Positions 9,246 to 19,165 are shown, counted from the stretch's first letter. The stretch: DNA of 64,000 nucleotides from Affinundibacterium amnicola (GCF_014284275.1 NZ_JACOFU010000002.1:542623-606622), one strand, 5' to 3'. Numbers and translations are program-made. The notes: a model not told the origin generated them from the letters alone.

Positions 9246-9370
9246 GCAAAGAATAATTAGAAATAATTAGTTCGATTGTAACTGATAGAAAACTATTCTG
9301 GCCTGTTCTGGTCTATTAAGCTCTCATCGGGGCGATGTCGGTAAAAGCAGATCTATCAAGAAAAATACAC

Positions 9371-9402
9371 GTAAAAACAAAAAAGCAGCCTAAGCTGCTT
9401 TT
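9371..9402 (-). terminator. rho-independent terminator of the small secreted protein gene
   Basis: Read leftward, AAAAGCAGC/GCTGCTTTT forms a 9-bp stem with a 4-base loop (9381-9402), followed by a T-rich tail (complement of the A-run at 9371-9384). It lies 34 bp past the stop of the gene at 9436-9822. Confidence 0.85.
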
Positions 9403-9435
9403 CTGATATACCAACGATTAAAAAATAATCAGAAA

Positions 9436-9822
9436 TTATTTTTTGGCTTTTTTACCGGCTGCGGTTGCTGGCAAATAGGCGAGTGGGTCATTCAAACCAC
9501 TTTCGTAGGCAGTCAAGACTGTTTTTGGACGCAAGCAAGTCGCACCTAAAGTTGTAGAATCGGCAGAAACTGAATTCACACACACTTGCAACTTCATAAT
9601 TTTACTTTGTGGGATACCCGCAGCGGCTGCGATTGACACTACGGAATGATGATTCGCACCATTGGCAATCAATTGATCCACTGTTTTTTGCAAATTACGG
9701 CTAGTCGATAAAGCTGTAAAAATGCCATCAACTGAGGTATCAACAGGCTTAGCCGCTTCAATCGCACTAGCGCTGCCAACCAAGGCAAAACCCAAACATG
9801 CGCCAAGAATCATTTTCTTCAT
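9436..9822 (-). CDS. small exported protein of unknown function
   Basis: A 128-residue protein with a clear signal peptide (MKKMILGACLGFALVGSASA, cleavage near residue 20). The mature part is about 108 residues with two cysteines (in LQVCVNSV and GATCLRP), which could form a disulfide, and a lysine-rich end (AGKKAKK). The ATG at 9822 has a strong AAGGAG ribosome site, and a terminator follows the stop, so it is a well-formed single-gene unit. No family recognised. The mature part has a helical, Gly/Ala-rich central stretch (SVVSIAAAAGIPQSKIMKL). Confidence 0.75.
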   Translation of the reverse strand: MKKMILGACLGFALVGSASAIEAAKPVDTSVDGIFTALSTSRNLQKTVDQLIANGANHHSVVSIAAAAGIPQSKIMKLQVCVNSVSADSTTLGATCLRPKTVLTAYESGLNDPLAYLPATAAGKKAKK

Positions 9823-10274
9823 AGTAGTCTCCTTAATTTGACAAACAATTTTGCCTAACAGATTGATTCTAGTGAGTTTTTAAAGCGCTGCAAAGAATTA
9901 ATTACGAAAAATGCCGAAAAAGATTTCGAAGTTAAAATTCAGACAAATACTATGTTCACGATTTACGACAAAATCGATTCAAATAGCCTTTAATTGCAAT
10001 GAATCAAGAGCGAGGACGAAGCGCGTCAAAGCCGAATCTATCAACTGATTTTTAAGTTAGTTGTTTAGAATGATGAGACAAATGAGCATCTTCGTGTTTT
10101 TCTGGCACATTGCTGACATACCTGAGCACTGTTGCAAAATGCAATACTGATCTATCCATTTCCTGACTATTTACATTGACGACCTCAGATCACGGGAATA
10201 CAGTGATTTAAAAAATGTGCTTGAACTCGAATCTAAACCTCAGTTAGCGACATGCATAAAAAGGCGTGAACACC
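9823..10274. other. 452-bp intergenic region between divergent genes
   Basis: AT-rich, with no open frame worth calling. It must hold the divergent promoters for the small secreted protein and the large sensor kinase. I see no clear -35/-10 pair, palindrome or RNA structure that I would defend. Confidence 0.6.
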
Positions 10275-13200
10275 ATGCGAATTCTTGGATTTCACAAAGC
10301 GATCTCCAGCTTCTGTTGCCTGCTAGGCTGGCTGATTTTCACTGATATCCATCCTGCTTACGCTGACTCAAAACAAAATTTACGTTTTACACACATTTCA
10401 CAAGAACAAGGCTTATCCGACGGTTCAGTTCCTAGCATTTTTCAAGACAAACTAGGTTTAATGTGGATAGGAACGTCAACTGGTTTAGCCCGCTACGATG
10501 GACGTCGCACTCGTCAATGGAGTTCTGATCCAGAAGAAAAACACAGTCTGAGCGGCCCTTTAGTTTCGTCCATACTACAAGGGCACCAGGACTATTTATG
10601 GATAGCGACTTCAGGCGGTTTGGATCGCATCAATACCAAAACTGAACAGATCGATCGCGAAGCTATGCCAGCGGAACTGTCTTTACAACAAAGACGGGTC
10701 TGGTCACTAGCAGCAAACACGCAAGACAAAATTTGGGTAGCGACGCACACTCGCCTATATCTTTTTGATCCTCATGCGAATTCCGAGCAGCGATTTCAAG
10801 CAATTCCATTAAGTGGAGATGATGGCGCTCAACTTCGCTCGATCACCTCAGACGGACAAGGCGGCATTTGGGCAGCCCTGGGCTCGCGTGTTTTTCATTT
10901 GACGGCAAGCGCTGTCGTCGCGCAACAATTCGATGCCGCAAGCGTCAATACCCATAAAAGTCGCGTCGATTTTTCTGTTCGTTATATGGCCTTAGACGAT
11001 CAACATCGCTTATGGCTTGGAACTCAGACTGGTTTACAAATATGGAATGTCAAGCAGACACAAGCACAACTAGATCCACTCAATGCTCAGCTCAATCTTC
11101 CCAATGAACGTATTTTTGCTATCTTAATGGATGAGGAAAAATCGATGTGGATAGGCTACGGCGGCAACAACGCGCTGTACCGGATTCGTCCAAAAGACAC
11201 CGTCAAAATTGAGCAATATAAAAACTACCCCACACTCACTTCGAGCATTATCAGCAACTCAATTGCGTCGCTTTTTCAAGATCGTACCGGCACGCTGTGG
11301 GTGGGGACCTGGGGTAATGGTATTAGTCTGGTTGATTTGCGCAGCAAGGGATTTACGCACTACTTCCATCTGGATGAAGAAAAAAATAGTTTGAGCAATA
11401 ACAACGTGATGGGAATTCAACTTGACCGTGCTGGCAAGGCTTGGGTTGCTACATATGGCGGCGCCCTCAATTATCTCGATTTGGAAACCGGAAAGACAAG
11501 ACAATTTCCACAAAATGAAACAGGGTCTCGGTTCACCAAGGCTTTACACTTACAAAACGACCAGCAACTTTGGTTAGGTGGCGATGATGGCTTGGTACGT
11601 TTTAATCCACGTACAAAAATCTCAGAAAAAATTGCACTGTCTCAAGAAACGCCGGGAGCAAAATCGATCAGCTCTATCATCATTGACCAGCGCGGCGATC
11701 TGTGGGCCGGCAGCGGCAATGGCTTATACCGGGTTTCTCCTGAACTCAAAGTCGAAACCTTTAAAGCATCACGCGATCAACCAGGCTATTTAACCCACGA
11801 CACAGTTGACTGTTTGCTTGAAGATAAAGAAGGACGCATTTGGATAGGTACTAAAGGCGGCTTGCAGCTATGGGATTTCAAGACCGAAAAATTCTCACAA
11901 ACGGTGACGCCAACAGCTGAAGTAAAAAATCCCAACGCCTTATCGATCTATGGCTTACATCAAGACCGGTCGGGAAAAATTTGGGTCGGGACTTCGACTG
12001 GATTATTTCAACTAATTCAATCTGGTCAGCAGTGGCACTTAAAATCGTGGCGAAAAGTCAGCGGCATGCCCGCCGGATGGGTGATTACCATACAGGACGA
12101 TGACAAAGGAAACTTATGGCTAGGTGCAGAAAAAGGTTTAGTTCAATTAATGCCAGAAGTCGCCAACGCACGCGTGTATAGCAATTTTAATGGTCCAGTG
12201 AAAGGCAGCTTTAGCTTTGGTGCCACAACACAGGCTAGTGATGGCAGATTATTTTTTGGCGCTTGGGGACTGATCGTATTTCGGCCCGAAGAATTAAAAG
12301 ATAACCACGCCAAGATCCCCGTTATTCTGTCTGACATTTTGGCATTTAATCGTTCACTAAGTGATAACTCAGTCGAGCCACAGATTGATCAAATTCAAGG
12401 AACATCGACATCCCAGCAGTCAAGTAGTCTCGCTGAAATTGGCATATCGACATTGGTACATGAAGCGAATGAAATTCACTTAACACCGAAACACAGCATG
12501 ATCAGTTTCGAATTTTCTGCATTGCAGTTTTATGATTATCAGCTCAATCGCTATGCATGGAAATTGGAAGGTTTTGATCAAGATTGGATTTATGGCAAAC
12601 CCGGCGAGGGGCTAGCGACCTATACGAATCTGGATCAAGGAAATTATGTGCTTAAAGTTAAAACAGCAAGTGCAACTGGGGAATGGAACGAAAATGCACT
12701 ACAGTTAAAGATACGTGTCTCGCCACCAATCTGGAAAAGCTGGTGGTTTCAACTACTTTTGGTTTGCTGCGTTTCCGCGCTATTCATTTTGTTTTATCGC
12801 TTACGGGTTGGTTTTTTAAAACGTACAAGAGATCATTTAGAATTACAAGTCAAGCTACGCACGCAAGAAGTTCACGAACAAAAAGATCAATTGCGGCAAG
12901 AAAAAGAAATTGCCGAGCAAGAGCGCGAAGTTGCTGATAAAGCCCGACGCGACATCATCTTATTAAGCGAAATCGGTAGAGAAATCAGTGCATCACTCGA
13001 TATCGAAGCAATTCAAAAAGTTTTTTACACACACGTCTCAAAATTAATGGATGCAGACGTGTATGGCATCGGCATGGTGGACTGGGATCAAAAGGTCGTC
13101 ACCTTCGACAATGTATTAGATCAGGGACTACCTGCGAAGCGTTATTCCCGTTCTCTCGATGCGAATAATCAACCTGCGGCTCTTTGCATTCTTACAGGAC

Positions 13201-14258
13201 AAGAACTCAATATCGGCCAATTTGATCATGACAATACCTTGGACGACAACACCCATCTTGGTGTGATGCATCGAAAACGGTCAGATGATTCAGAAGTCAC
13301 CAGAACCAACTCTGGCTTATACGTCCCGATGTTTATTGATAATCAGGTGATTGGCGTGATTACGGTGCTTAGCACGCGTCCGTACGCCTATGATTCAACG
13401 CATCTTGATATGCTAAGAACGCTGGGCGCTTACGCCGCAGTTGCATTGGATAAAGCGAGAGCTTATGAACGGGTAAAATTAGCCCAGTCCAAACTCGTGG
13501 AACAAGAAAAACTCGCTGCACTTGGTTCGATAGTCGCCGGCGTCGCACATGAGCTAAACACACCGATAGGCAATAGTTTATTGGTCGCAAGCTCACTTAA
13601 AGAAAAGAACGATGAATTTATTCAATCGATACGCAATGGCAATCTGAAGCGATCAGAGATGGAACGTTTTTGTCGCAACTCAACCGAGGCGGTAGAGCTG
13701 ATTGTGCGTAATCTCGATACATCCGCACAACTGGTTTCAAGTTTCAAACAAATTTCCGCTGATCAGACTTCAAACCAGAGACGCACATTTGATCTGGCAA
13801 AAATATGCGAAGAACTTGCAAGAACACTCGCAGCCCGCACGCGCAGAGATGGGCACCAACTTCAAGTTAGCATTGAATCAGGAATTATGATGGACAGCTT
13901 TCCGGGTCCACTAGGCCAAGTACTCAGCAACTTAATCATTAACGCGATCGTGCACGGATTCGAATCAGGCAAACCGGGGGAAATTAAAATCGAGGCCGAG
14001 CTTTACAATCAAACGTTCGTCATTTTGCGTTGCAAAGATAATGGCAAAGGCATCCCTGAAAAAAATCTAAAACGCATCTTCGAGCCATTTTTCACGACAC
14101 GGTTGGGTCAAGGTGGTAGCGGATTAGGCCTACACATCAGCTACAACATCGTCCATTCAATTTTAGGTGGAAGTATTTCAGTACGAAGTCAACAGAATGT
14201 GGGAACCAGTTTTGCACTTGAACTACCTCTGGTTGCCCCACAAAATGCCTCAAACTAA
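10275..14258 (+). CDS. two-component-regulator-propeller sensor histidine kinase
   Basis: The 1327-residue sensor has a signal peptide (about 1-30, ending HPAYA), then a large periplasmic array of Reg_prop beta-propeller repeats (many copies of a xLWIGTxxGL motif, about 35-700), a Y_Y_Y domain (about 750-815), one transmembrane helix (about 820-842), a coiled coil (845-890), a GAF domain (about 900-1065), a dimerisation domain with the phosphoacceptor His near 1092 (AHELNTPIGNSLL), and a HATPase domain (NLIINAIVHGF; DNGKGIP; GQGGSGLGLH near 1279). It lacks the receiver and AraC parts of hybrid relatives, and no response regulator gene adjoins it. The ATG at 10275 is preferred to a GTG at 10266, which would sit 1 base from the AAAAAGG site. 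Confidence 0.9.
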   Translation: MRILGFHKAISSFCCLLGWLIFTDIHPAYADSKQNLRFTHISQEQGLSDGSVPSIFQDKLGLMWIGTSTGLARYDGRRTRQWSSDPEEKHSLSGPLVSSILQGHQDYLWIATSGGLDRINTKTEQIDREAMPAELSLQQRRVWSLAANTQDKIWVATHTRLYLFDPHANSEQRFQAIPLSGDDGAQLRSITSDGQGGIWAALGSRVFHLTASAVVAQQFDAASVNTHKSRVDFSVRYMALDDQHRLWLGTQTGLQIWNVKQTQAQLDPLNAQLNLPNERIFAILMDEEKSMWIGYGGNNALYRIRPKDTVKIEQYKNYPTLTSSIISNSIASLFQDRTGTLWVGTWGNGISLVDLRSKGFTHYFHLDEEKNSLSNNNVMGIQLDRAGKAWVATYGGALNYLDLETGKTRQFPQNETGSRFTKALHLQNDQQLWLGGDDGLVRFNPRTKISEKIALSQETPGAKSISSIIIDQRGDLWAGSGNGLYRVSPELKVETFKASRDQPGYLTHDTVDCLLEDKEGRIWIGTKGGLQLWDFKTEKFSQTVTPTAEVKNPNALSIYGLHQDRSGKIWVGTSTGLFQLIQSGQQWHLKSWRKVSGMPAGWVITIQDDDKGNLWLGAEKGLVQLMPEVANARVYSNFNGPVKGSFSFGATTQASDGRLFFGAWGLIVFRPEELKDNHAKIPVILSDILAFNRSLSDNSVEPQIDQIQGTSTSQQSSSLAEIGISTLVHEANEIHLTPKHSMISFEFSALQFYDYQLNRYAWKLEGFDQDWIYGKPGEGLATYTNLDQGNYVLKVKTASATGEWNENALQLKIRVSPPIWKSWWFQLLLVCCVSALFILFYRLRVGFLKRTRDHLELQVKLRTQEVHEQKDQLRQEKEIAEQEREVADKARRDIILLSEIGREISASLDIEAIQKVFYTHVSKLMDADVYGIGMVDWDQKVVTFDNVLDQGLPAKRYSRSLDANNQPAALCILTGQELNIGQFDHDNTLDDNTHLGVMHRKRSDDSEVTRTNSGLYVPMFIDNQVIGVITVLSTRPYAYDSTHLDMLRTLGAYAAVALDKARAYERVKLAQSKLVEQEKLAALGSIVAGVAHELNTPIGNSLLVASSLKEKNDEFIQSIRNGNLKRSEMERFCRNSTEAVELIVRNLDTSAQLVSSFKQISADQTSNQRRTFDLAKICEELARTLAARTRRDGHQLQVSIESGIMMDSFPGPLGQVLSNLIINAIVHGFESGKPGEIKIEAELYNQTFVILRCKDNGKGIPEKNLKRIFEPFFTTRLGQGGSGLGLHISYNIVHSILGGSISVRSQQNVGTSFALELPLVAPQNASN

Positions 14259-14443
14259 TCCACAGGCAAACCTAAATCGATGCCATCAAAATCGCGCAAT
14301 GGAATCAAGTTAATTGCATGCCCGACAAACACCGAGCGATCATGCCAACCCTGCTCTTTGGCTGGCACCAACCAGTAACCATTTTCATCATGCGCTAGCC
14401 AATATCGCGGTTGCTGCATGTACTCATAAAAGATAATTGCCAT
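14255..14443 (-). CDS. small protein of unknown function, abutting the M14 peptidase gene
   Basis: A 62-residue soluble protein rich in aromatic residues (MAIIFYEYMQQPRYWLAHDE, then NGYWLVPAK), with an acidic end DFDGIDLGLPVD. Its ATG immediately follows the stop of the upstream carboxypeptidase gene with no base between, and no Shine-Dalgarno sequence is seen, so it is probably translated by coupling. Its 3' end overlaps the end of the convergent kinase gene by 4 bp. No family recognised. The tight linkage suggests a role tied to the peptidase, but that is inference. Confidence 0.65.
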   Translation of the reverse strand: MAIIFYEYMQQPRYWLAHDENGYWLVPAKEQGWHDRSVFVGHAINLIPLRDFDGIDLGLPVD

Positions 14444-16144
14444 TTATACGACCGAGTAAACTGGATAGCGTCGCCATTCCGGCTCATGGAAGCGTTGACC
14501 ATTCGCAAAAATAAAATCAAGAACGGCCTCTTGATTGCTCAACAGTTCGGGATTCGCAGCCTTCCACGCTTCAAATTTCTCTGCCAGTCCTGGCTCGGTT
14601 TGCAGCATTTCATAAGCACTATCTTCAAACACATAATCAGAAAATGCTTCTTTCTTTTCCAACACGCTATTAAAAAATCCCCAGCGGAAAAAGCTATCAT
14701 GCGCCTGTGGCTCTAAAGTTTCTATGGCGTATCGCGCATTTGGCTGATTCAAAGCTAGCAGATAATCACCCGCTCTTGCCTGTATCGTTTGCATGCGCAC
14801 TGACAATCGCATCGCATCATGAAACATATGTCCTTCATAGGCATTTGATCGAGACGATACATCGTCAATGTGATAAACCTGCACTTGCAGTGTTTGATCC
14901 TCAGTCAATTTATCTAACACCACGCCATTCCATTGAAGACGCTCGATTACCTCACGCCAAGCCTGAGGAATCAAGTACGCCTTGGGCGTATTGATCACCA
15001 CATCATCAACAAAATGATCGAAGTAAGCGATATCTTTTTCCCAAGGCTGATTGCGGTCGTAAGATAAACGCAGATAGTTCCCTAATTTACTCGGGCTATA
15101 CACCGCTTGATAGCCTTTGAAACGAAAGCTTGATGGACGCGTGTGGTCTGCTTTCCATTTTACGGTCCATTGTTTTTTCTGCGTTGCGGCTTGCCGCGCC
15201 TGATCGCGCAATGTCTGAATTTGTGTAGCATGCGCAATCGTGAAATCTAGAACGACTTCAACCAAAGCACGCATGGAATCATAACGATCTGCATATGGCT
15301 TGAGCATATGCGTTTCTGGCATAAATCCAATGGTGTGATGCAAAGCCGCAAAGCCGGTAGAAAAACGCGGCACTTCCAAAAAGTCTTCGATCCCATCATC
15401 AGGCGTCACTTTAACTGGATTGACGTATGGACAGGTAGGCCAACCACGCTGCTCCATATTGGCATAAATTGCGGGCAACATCGTGCTACGCAAAAATGGC
15501 CCTAATCCATCCCCTAATTTATCTGCCTGCGTTTGAATCAAGGTCATGGTATAGCTGTAATCTGCGCCATTTGAAGTATGCGTATCGACCATTACATCGG
15601 GATCCCACATCGTGAAGAAACGATTAAATACTTGTGCTGCCAGACTATCGCATTTAATAAAATCGCGGTTCAAATCGAGGTTACGTGCATTTGCCCGAAA
15701 ACCAAACAATTCCGGTCCATCTTGATTAACACGCGAGGTGTTTTGTCGATTCAAACAACCATCAACGTTGTAGATGGGAATAAATAAAAAAACGGTTTGC
15801 CCCAAAGCAGCGAGACGTTCTGGTTGTAGACAAAAATCTCTCACCAAGGCCATGCATGCATCAATTCCCTCCGGCTCACCCGGATGGATGCCATTATTAT
15901 TAAAAAATACCGGACGACCTGCCGCTTTTAAAGTTTCACGATCGAACTCAGCATCAGCTGTAATCACACCAGCATGCATAGGAATACCATTGTCCGACAC
16001 GCCAATCTGCATGAAACGCAAAACTTGTGGGAAATCTGCCGCTAATTTTTCGTAAAAAGGAATACATTTTTCCCAGGTTGTGGTTTGATTTTGATTACCA
16101 AGTTCGTAGGGGGTTAGGTAAGTAGAATTTAATGGCATATTCAT
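14444..16144 (-). CDS. M14 family zinc carboxypeptidase
   Basis: The 566-residue protein carries the M14 zinc site: His87 and Glu90 in NGIHPGEPEG, and the later His in VMVDTHTSNGADYSY. A GFMPETHMLKPYADRY segment may supply the general-base Glu. A substrate-binding Arg/Asn segment is plausible in ARNLDLNRDFIK. The C-terminal part (about 330-566) is additional and without a known motif. There is no signal peptide, so a cytoplasmic location is likely. It releases C-terminal residues from peptides by family knowledge; the exact substrate is unknown. The start at 16144 (MNMPLNS) has no strong ribosome site, and the second Met two codons later is equally possible. Confidence 0.85.
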   Translation of the reverse strand: MNMPLNSTYLTPYELGNQNQTTTWEKCIPFYEKLAADFPQVLRFMQIGVSDNGIPMHAGVITADAEFDRETLKAAGRPVFFNNNGIHPGEPEGIDACMALVRDFCLQPERLAALGQTVFLFIPIYNVDGCLNRQNTSRVNQDGPELFGFRANARNLDLNRDFIKCDSLAAQVFNRFFTMWDPDVMVDTHTSNGADYSYTMTLIQTQADKLGDGLGPFLRSTMLPAIYANMEQRGWPTCPYVNPVKVTPDDGIEDFLEVPRFSTGFAALHHTIGFMPETHMLKPYADRYDSMRALVEVVLDFTIAHATQIQTLRDQARQAATQKKQWTVKWKADHTRPSSFRFKGYQAVYSPSKLGNYLRLSYDRNQPWEKDIAYFDHFVDDVVINTPKAYLIPQAWREVIERLQWNGVVLDKLTEDQTLQVQVYHIDDVSSRSNAYEGHMFHDAMRLSVRMQTIQARAGDYLLALNQPNARYAIETLEPQAHDSFFRWGFFNSVLEKKEAFSDYVFEDSAYEMLQTEPGLAEKFEAWKAANPELLSNQEAVLDFIFANGQRFHEPEWRRYPVYSVV

Positions 16145-16266
16145 GAGATTCAGGATTCGATAAAATGGGCGACATGGGCGGGAATTGTAGCATCGTCACT
16201 TCAGAATTTTTCATGTAATCACGCCCTTCCAACCGAACGAAGACAGTTTCATCACCATTGATCACT

Positions 16267-16491
16267 ATGCAAACCGACGATTTAATTTCTTTAGTTACAA
16301 AAACTATGCCTTATGGGAAATATCAAGGTCGCTTATTGGCAGATCTACCTGGAGATTATTTAGGATGGTTCGCGCGAGAAGGGTTCCCACGAGGTGAGAT
16401 TGGCAGGCTGTTAGAATTGATGTATGAAATTGATCACAATAATTTACGTGATTTATTAGTGCCTTTAAGACTTTCGAATACAAAGAATTAG
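16267..16491 (+). CDS. DUF3820 family protein
   Basis: A 74-residue protein with the DUF3820 pattern MPYGKYQGRLLADLPGDYL followed by WFAREGFPRGEIGRLLELM. Members are small cytoplasmic proteins, some linked in databases to quorum-sensing-regulated virulence in Pseudomonas; the biochemical role is unknown. The ATG at 16267 is preferred to a TTG at 16258. It is divergent from the M14 gene with about 120 bp between. Confidence 0.85.
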   Translation: MQTDDLISLVTKTMPYGKYQGRLLADLPGDYLGWFAREGFPRGEIGRLLELMYEIDHNNLRDLLVPLRLSNTKN

Positions 16492-17015
16492 ACCAGCACA
16501 GGCAGAAAAGCAAATGTCAAAAAAGTTCAAAAATCAGCAAAAGTATTGGGTAATGATACCGTCAATCTTATCAGCTTGACCCTAAGAATTATTTTTAGTC
16601 TTACGGTAAACAACTGTGGACACTCACATCCAACAAACCTAGGTGTAGAAAAAATTGTTTTCTACATCACTGAGATTTATAGCGACACCACACAATTGCA
16701 TTACAAATTTAAGACAATTTACATAGAACTTAACTAAATGCAGACAGTCTTACTCAAGCGAATATGTTTGAATGCGGGTTAGCTTGTTGATGCACGACAG
16801 TGATTAATACAACAACGAACATCGCAAGAATTTGACTGATCATGAAAGAACCACTGATGTACAGAGGTGCACATCTACCTGTGAAAAAACAAGATACTCC
16901 CCTCCGTCTTGTAATTTCGTGTGCCTCTGTACTGATGGGGTTTATGTTCTAAACTTCACTCCCCATCCCGATAAGTGATAAACATTCAAACTTAATTAGT
17001 TTGAAATGATATGCA
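16492..17015. other. 524-bp intergenic region with an imperfect inverted repeat
   Basis: No convincing gene; a 63-codon open frame at 16546-16737 has no ribosome site and unlikely composition. The only structure seen is GTACAGAGG at 16859-16867 matched by CCTCTGTAC at 16924-16932, extended imperfectly on both sides (CACTGAT outside, TGCACA inside). This may be a decayed repeat element or a transcript end for the convergent flanking genes, though no T-tract follows. Confidence 0.45.
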
Positions 17016-18335
17016 TTACATGCCGCTTTGCACCCGCCTACGCACAAACTGAATATGGCTTCGTAAGCCATACAATTCCTCGGCATAAGATAAAGGGATA
17101 GAGATCTGATTGACCTTATTTTCAATCTCATTCAAACGCCGCAATTGTTGCTCAGCTATTTGCTGCCTTTGTTCGGGAGAAGCTTCGTCTAAGGCATGCT
17201 CAACTGAACGCAATTGACCATACCAGCGATAGATACGAGAACGCACTCGCCATACATACAAAGGAGGAATAATTTTCGAGAGTGGCAATGCCAATGCGCC
17301 AAAAGCGATCAATAAAACCCACATACGTTCAAGAAAATTGGACATCCAAAAACTCAAGTAACGCTGCAAAAATGGGGGGCCATTTTTATAAAATTTCTCT
17401 GCCTGCGGCTCCACGGTAATTTCTGTATAGCGATCAGATGGAAACTCACCCTGCTTACTGAACCAATTGGCACTACCATGTATTTTCTTAGCTGCCTGCA
17501 AAAATAAACTGATTAAGGCAGGATGCAAACTTTCATGCGCGACCAGTGTGGCAGTAGGTGAAATCAAATGATAATCGCGTGAGGGAATATCTTTTCCCAT
17601 ATCGACGATTCCTCGCGGCAAGACCACATGTGACAGATAAGGAAATCGCCTTGTATAAGCTTCAGCTTGCACAAAATCAAATAACTTCACTCCCGGTGTT
17701 TGCAATAACATCTGCACCAGTTGCGAATCTGAAGCAGAGCTCATTACCAGCACATCAATCTTCTCATCAATAAATGCCACCGTAGCGGGTGTGCTTTCTA
17801 ATTGATGAATTTCGACCTGCGTTTCTTCAAGATTATTCACCGACAATAATTGCTGAAATAGGCGTCGAACACCGAACCCGTCAGGACCGACATTGATCCG
17901 CTTGCCTTTTAATTCGGTCAAGCTGGTGATCTCTTTTTTACCACGATAGAAAATCCAAATTGGCTCATAAAACAAACTACCTAAAGAGATCAGACCCTTT
18001 TCTATCGCATCTTTCTCAGTGGTCGAACCACTTTGTACAAATCCAATATCGATATTCGAATCTGGATCGGCAATCTGTTGAAGATTTTCTTGCGATCCTT
18101 GTGACTTATGAATGCGCAAGGTGATCTGATTATTGGCTAGCTCTTCCGCGTACTGTTTAGCAAATCGCTCGTAAGCACTATTTTCCTGCCCTGCACTGAA
18201 ATCGAGTGTCCTACCTGGTGCGGGATCAACCACATAATATGCCGCCAACAATACCGCAATGACCATTAACACGATGGGACCAAAGGCAATCAATGCATCT
18301 TTGGTTGAAATCAAGGTAAATTTAATCTTGGGCAT
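17016..18335 (-). CDS. TAXI-family solute-binding protein with two membrane anchors
   Basis: The 439-residue protein has an N-terminal transmembrane helix (about 13-33), a TAXI-type periplasmic binding domain (about 40-300: LDFSAGQENSAYERFAKQYA; GFVQSGSTTE; GKRINVGPDGFGVRRLFQQL), a second hydrophobic helix (about 333-355) and a cytoplasmic-looking basic, coiled C-terminus (about 365-439). Ordinary TAXI proteins are free periplasmic components of TRAP transporters. This tethered form has no TRAP permease gene beside it, which suggests a sensing or scaffolding use. It lies 32 bp downstream of the CinA-like gene on the same strand and may be co-transcribed with it. ATG at 18335. Confidence 0.85.
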   Translation of the reverse strand: MPKIKFTLISTKDALIAFGPIVLMVIAVLLAAYYVVDPAPGRTLDFSAGQENSAYERFAKQYAEELANNQITLRIHKSQGSQENLQQIADPDSNIDIGFVQSGSTTEKDAIEKGLISLGSLFYEPIWIFYRGKKEITSLTELKGKRINVGPDGFGVRRLFQQLLSVNNLEETQVEIHQLESTPATVAFIDEKIDVLVMSSASDSQLVQMLLQTPGVKLFDFVQAEAYTRRFPYLSHVVLPRGIVDMGKDIPSRDYHLISPTATLVAHESLHPALISLFLQAAKKIHGSANWFSKQGEFPSDRYTEITVEPQAEKFYKNGPPFLQRYLSFWMSNFLERMWVLLIAFGALALPLSKIIPPLYVWRVRSRIYRWYGQLRSVEHALDEASPEQRQQIAEQQLRRLNEIENKVNQISIPLSYAEELYGLRSHIQFVRRRVQSGM

Positions 18336-18367
18336 AATCTAAAATCACCTGGTTGAATTGAGCAAAA

Positions 18368-19165
18368 TTAAATCTCTTCAATGCGTTGATATTCAGCTTG
18401 AAATTGATCCAAACCCAACAGCATCTCCATGAAAGCTTGCGCGACCTGCGTTGGCTCGCCCTTTACACCCAATTCAATATGACGACGCATCGTTTCCGTT
18501 CCAACGCTCGGTAAGCTGAAGACTTTAATCAATGGATATCGCGCTTCGAGAGTTTCCATCATGGGTGTCAATAGAGATTCGGCGACTTCAAATACTAGCA
18601 CTGCCTGTTCATCTGATGGCCGTTGGTGAAATAAGTGCGGGTAATGTGTATCCAGTACCCAAGCAATCATGGGCCAGGCCATTACCGGAAAACCCGGAAC
18701 AAAGTAATGCTGTCGAATCGTGAAGCCTGGGATCTTATTGAACGGATTTGGGATAATCGCTGCCCCCTCAGGGAACTCGCCCATTTTCAATCGATGCAAA
18801 TGATCTGGGCTATTTAAATCAAGCTCTTGTAGAGAATCTGCATTCATTTCTAGAATTCTCTGCTGAATCAAGACTTTGGCTTCTGGATGGAGAGCCAGCG
18901 GCAAATTCAATGCAGCTGCTGCACACTGGCGCGTGTGGTCATCAGGTGTTGCACCTATTCCACCAGTACTAAAAACAATGTCGCCACTTGCAAAGCTACG
19001 CGTCAATAAATTAGTAATGCGAACCCGGTCATCTCCAACATATTCTGCCCAATCTAAACTTAGCCCACGTTCTTTCAAAATCTCTATAACTTTCGGCAAA
19101 TGCTGATCTACACGCTTACCAGATAAAATTTCATCTCCAACAATAATTAATCCAATTGCCATCAT
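18368..19165 (-). CDS. CinA-like protein with MoaB/MogA (molybdopterin-binding fold) domain only
   Basis: The 265-residue protein has the MoaB/Mog-like fold typical of the N-terminus of CinA: IGLIIVGDEILSGKRVDQ, then VFSTGGIGATPDDHTRQ, and FYVPGFPVMAW-like FVPGFPVMAWPMIAW. It stops before where the CinA nicotinamide-nucleotide deamidase domain would begin, so it is the stand-alone COG1058 type. Some relatives hydrolyse ADP-ribose, FAD or CoA phosphoanhydride bonds. Two adjacent ATG codons at 19165 and 19162 follow TAGGAG; either could be used. It is 6 bp past the EI24 membrane-protein gene and so in one operon with it. Confidence 0.88.
   Translation of the reverse strand: MMAIGLIIVGDEILSGKRVDQHLPKVIEILKERGLSLDWAEYVGDDRVRITNLLTRSFASGDIVFSTGGIGATPDDHTRQCAAAALNLPLALHPEAKVLIQQRILEMNADSLQELDLNSPDHLHRLKMGEFPEGAAIIPNPFNKIPGFTIRQHYFVPGFPVMAWPMIAWVLDTHYPHLFHQRPSDEQAVLVFEVAESLLTPMMETLEARYPLIKVFSLPSVGTETMRRHIELGVKGEPTQVAQAFMEMLLGLDQFQAEYQRIEEI

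Noticed and set aside
16859-16932. Imperfect inverted repeat GTACAGAGG...CCTCTGTAC as a terminator.
   Set aside because: No T-tract, loop of 56 bases; kept only as a remark on the region.
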